Shown: positions 5,961-7,375 of the stretch, piece by piece | Layout of the letters: each line of letters starts with the position of its first letter | How positions within the stretch are numbered: the first letter of the stretch is position 1 | Source of the DNA: Gemmatimonadota bacterium | Lineage (GTDB): Bacteria; Gemmatimonadota; Gemmatimonadetes; Gemmatimonadales; GWC2-71-9 | Direction: 5' to 3' | Assembly: GCA_016880225.1 (NCBI GenBank) | Contig: JAEHDT010000140.1 | Location: 1 to 7,375 of the forward strand | Length of the DNA: 7,375 bases | Program-made: the position numbers and the translations under genes | Notes under the pieces: generated by a model | What the model was told of the DNA's origin: nothing | Databases searched by the model: none | Seen by the model: only the letters and a program-made list of their open reading frames with translations

Positions 5961-6620
5961 GTGCATCAGCGCGCGCCGTTCCGGCGCCCCCCCGTCGTAC
6001 TCATCGCCGTGGCCCCCGGCACATGGCTCGACCGTGCCCTGGCGAGCCAGCTCGAGCCGCGCGGCTATCGGGTGCTGTCCGTGTTCGGCGGGCACGACCT
6101 CTTGGACCGCGCGCCGGTCGTCCGGCCGGACATCGTCGTGATGGATGCCGACCTGCCGGATCGGGACAGTGTCGGCGTGTGTCGCACCCTGCGGCAGGGT
6201 CGCGCCGCCTGGGACATGCCGGTGCTCATGATCACGTCGACGCCCGCGACCAAGCAGCAACGCCTGGCGGCGCTCGACGCGGGCGCCTGGGATTACCTCA
6301 GCCTGCTGCTGAACCCCGAGGAGCTGACCCTGAAGCTCGACGCGATGGCGCGGCTCAGGCTGGAGATCGAGCAGGCGCTGGAGGAGAGCGCGGTGGACCC
6401 GGCGAGCGGTCTGTACACGGCGCGGGGACTCGAGCGGCGGGCACGCGAGCTCACGTCGGAGGCGTTCCGCCGTCGCGCGCCGGTCGCCTGTGTGGCCCTG
6501 GGGATAGAGCTGGAGGAGCGGGGTGGGCGAGCCGCGCCCCCCGCCGCGCCGGCGGTAGCGCTCGCGTACGCCACGCGGATCCTCCTGGAGCGCGCGCGTG
6601 CGTCCGATGCCGTGGGGCGT
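5961..6620 (+). CDS. Receiver-GGDEF protein, 3' truncated at a junction with hemB
   Basis: About 220 residues of a receiver plus diguanylate-cyclase-type protein whose 3' end is lost. The receiver part (about 10-125) has Asp62 in DIVVMDADLPD and Thr92 in VLMITS, but lacks the N-terminal acidic pair (VLIAVAPG) and has Leu115 where the conserved Lys should be (DYLSLLLNPEEL), so it is degenerate. A helical linker (123-145) leads to the start of a GGDEF domain: DPASGLYTARGLERR (146-160), VACVALGIEL, and a helix ending RASDAVGR. In the family GR is followed directly by the GGDEF signature; here the sequence switches to HemB in another frame. The start is the GTG at 5961 with GGGAG at 5948-5952; a GTG at 5928 has no ribosome binding site. 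The frame meets no stop before the window end. Third positions are G/C-rich throughout. Cyclase activity is impossible without the missing half. Confidence 0.68.
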
Positions 6621-7215
6621 CGAGGACGGCAGCGTCCGGAACGACCCGACGCTCGAGCTGCTGGCGCGCACCGCCGTGTCGCACGCGGAGGCCGGGGCCG
6701 ACATGGTGGCGCCGTCGGACATGATGGACGGGCGCGTCGGCGCGATCCGCGAGGCGCTGGACGAGTCCGGCTACGGCGAGACTCCGATCATGGCCTACTC
6801 CGCCAAGTACGCGTCGAGCTTCTACGGGCCGTTCCGCGACGCGGCCGACTCGGCCCCGCAGTTCGGCGATCGGCGTTCGTACCAGATGGATCCGGCCAAC
6901 GCGACGGAGGCGCTGCGCGAGATCGCGCTCGACCTCGACGAGGGGGCGGACATCGTCATGGTGAAGCCGGCGCTGCCGTACCTCGACGTCATCGCGCGCG
7001 CGAAGGCGGAGTTCGGCGTGCCGTTGGCGGCGTACTCGGTCTCGGGCGAGTACGCGATGCTCAAGGCCGCCGGCCGGCTGGGCTGGCTCGACGAGGAGCG
7101 CGCCATGCTCGAGGCGCTCACCGCGATCCGCCGCGCGGGCGCCGACATCGTGATCACCTACTTCGCCAAGGACGCGGCGCGGTTGCTCGAGCGCGGCCGG
7201 CTCGGCTCGCGCTGA
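6598..7215 (+). CDS. hemB: Delta-aminolevulinic acid dehydratase (porphobilinogen synthase), N-terminally truncated
   Basis: The C-terminal ~200 residues of HemB, which condenses two 5-aminolevulinate molecules to porphobilinogen in haem synthesis. Both catalytic lysines are present: Lys70 in MAYSAKYASS and Lys123 in VMVKPALPYLD, 53 residues apart as in characterised enzymes. APSDMMDGRVGAIR, FYGPFRDAADSAP, SYQMDPAN and AYSVSGEYAM are further hallmarks. Family members are about 320-340 residues; roughly the first 120-130 are missing, including the CxCxxxxHGHC-like segment that binds the metal in zinc-dependent forms. Homology begins at about 6616 (GVEDGSVRND). The bases before it belong to the receiver-GGDEF gene in another frame. 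GTG at 6598 with GGAG at 6587-6590, or ATG at 6607, could start a fragment, but it would not be expected to work. The stop is five bases before the Rrf2 start. Identity is certain; whether the locus is genuinely truncated is not. Confidence 0.9.
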   Translation: MRPMPWGVEDGSVRNDPTLELLARTAVSHAEAGADMVAPSDMMDGRVGAIREALDESGYGETPIMAYSAKYASSFYGPFRDAADSAPQFGDRRSYQMDPANATEALREIALDLDEGADIVMVKPALPYLDVIARAKAEFGVPLAAYSVSGEYAMLKAAGRLGWLDEERAMLEALTAIRRAGADIVITYFAKDAARLLERGRLGSR

Positions 7216-7220
7216 GCGCC

Positions 7221-7375
7221 ATGCGAATCTCGGCGCGCGGCGAGTACGCGATCAAGGCGGTGCTCGACTTGGCGCTCCACCACGACCGCGGGCTCATCCC
7301 CATCCAGGAGGTGGCCGCGCGGCAGGGCATCCCGCAGCGCTATCTCGAGCAGGTCCTGCTCGCCCTGCGCCGCGC
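7221..7375 (+). CDS. Rrf2 family transcriptional regulator (3' partial)
   Basis: The first 51 residues of an Rrf2-family regulator, cut by the window end. MRISARGEYAIKAVLDLAL is the typical first helix, followed by PIQEVAARQGIPQRYLEQVLLALRR, the winged helix-turn-helix with its recognition helix. Family members (IscR, NsrR, CymR and others) are dimeric repressors or activators, many sensing Fe-S cluster or redox state through three cysteines near residues 90-105; that part is outside the window, so the sensing type cannot be told. The ATG at 7221 is five bases after the hemB stop and has no clear ribosome binding site, so it probably depends on coupling to hemB. A redox/iron regulator next to a haem gene makes sense, but this is inference. 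Confidence 0.87.
   Translation, partial: MRISARGEYAIKAVLDLALHHDRGLIPIQEVAARQGIPQRYLEQVLLALRR

Noticed and set aside
5823..6722. Long minus-strand open frame opposite the receiver-GGDEF gene
   Set aside because: It is rich in Arg, Gly, His and Pro with no recognisable domain, while the plus strand in another frame gives clear receiver and GGDEF motifs; it is a high-GC shadow.
6023..6724. Plus-strand 233-codon frame across the GGDEF/hemB junction
   Set aside because: Its translation is Arg/Gly/Ala/Pro-rich and matches neither gene; the homologous frames are the other two.
1..7375. CRISPR array, prophage, transposon or tandem repeats
   Set aside because: No regularly spaced direct repeats, transposase or integrase motifs, or target-site duplications were seen; the Cas4-like domain in the DUF2779 gene is not accompanied by cas genes.

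Overview
The window is a GC-rich, gene-dense bacterial chromosome segment. Coding regions have a strong G/C bias at third codon positions, overlapping starts and stops are common, and GTG starts occur. The gene content (an aerobic CO dehydrogenase/xanthine dehydrogenase-type accessory cluster, small heat-shock protein, NarL-type regulator, HemB, Rrf2) fits a free-living environmental heterotroph. A Gemmatimonadota-like or other soil lineage is a guess from protein flavour only; no rRNA or other taxonomic marker is present.

Layout. (1) 2-2298, plus strand: three tightly overlapping genes encode a CoxE-like VWA protein (5' end outside the window), an XdhC/CoxI-family maturation protein and a MocA-like molybdopterin nucleotidyltransferase. 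Together they look like the maturation tail of an operon for a molybdenum hydroxylase such as a CoxL-type enzyme, whose structural genes would lie upstream. (2) 2318-2563, minus strand: a small helical protein of unknown function, convergent with the operon; an 8-bp-stem inverted repeat lies at the meeting point. (3) 2564-2818: an AT-richer divergent regulatory region with a TTGACA box inside a 7-bp dyad. (4) 2819-3660, plus strand: an Hsp20 chaperone followed without a gap by an unrecognised ~112-122 aa protein. (5) 3642-5141, minus strand: a DUF2779 protein that appears to join a Cas4-like PD-(D/E)XK nuclease with four iron-sulfur-type cysteines to a DEDD-type exonuclease-like domain. (6) 5224-5856, plus strand: a NarL/FixJ response regulator with a recognisable promoter and a strong ribosome binding site. 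(7) 5961-6620, plus strand: a degenerate receiver domain followed by the start of a GGDEF domain. (8) 6598-7215: the C-terminal part of HemB only. (9) 7221-7375: the start of an Rrf2-family regulator, cut by the window end.

The main anomaly is at about 6612-6625. The GGDEF domain stops just where its catalytic signature should begin, and HemB starts in another reading frame without its N-terminal part, including the metal-binding cysteine segment. This is either a real deletion/recombination scar or an assembly chimera. I found no CRISPR array, tRNA, rRNA, transposase or complete new multi-gene system. The less-described items are the dual-nuclease DUF2779 protein, the unknown gene coupled to hsp20, and the dyad in the hsp20 promoter region.
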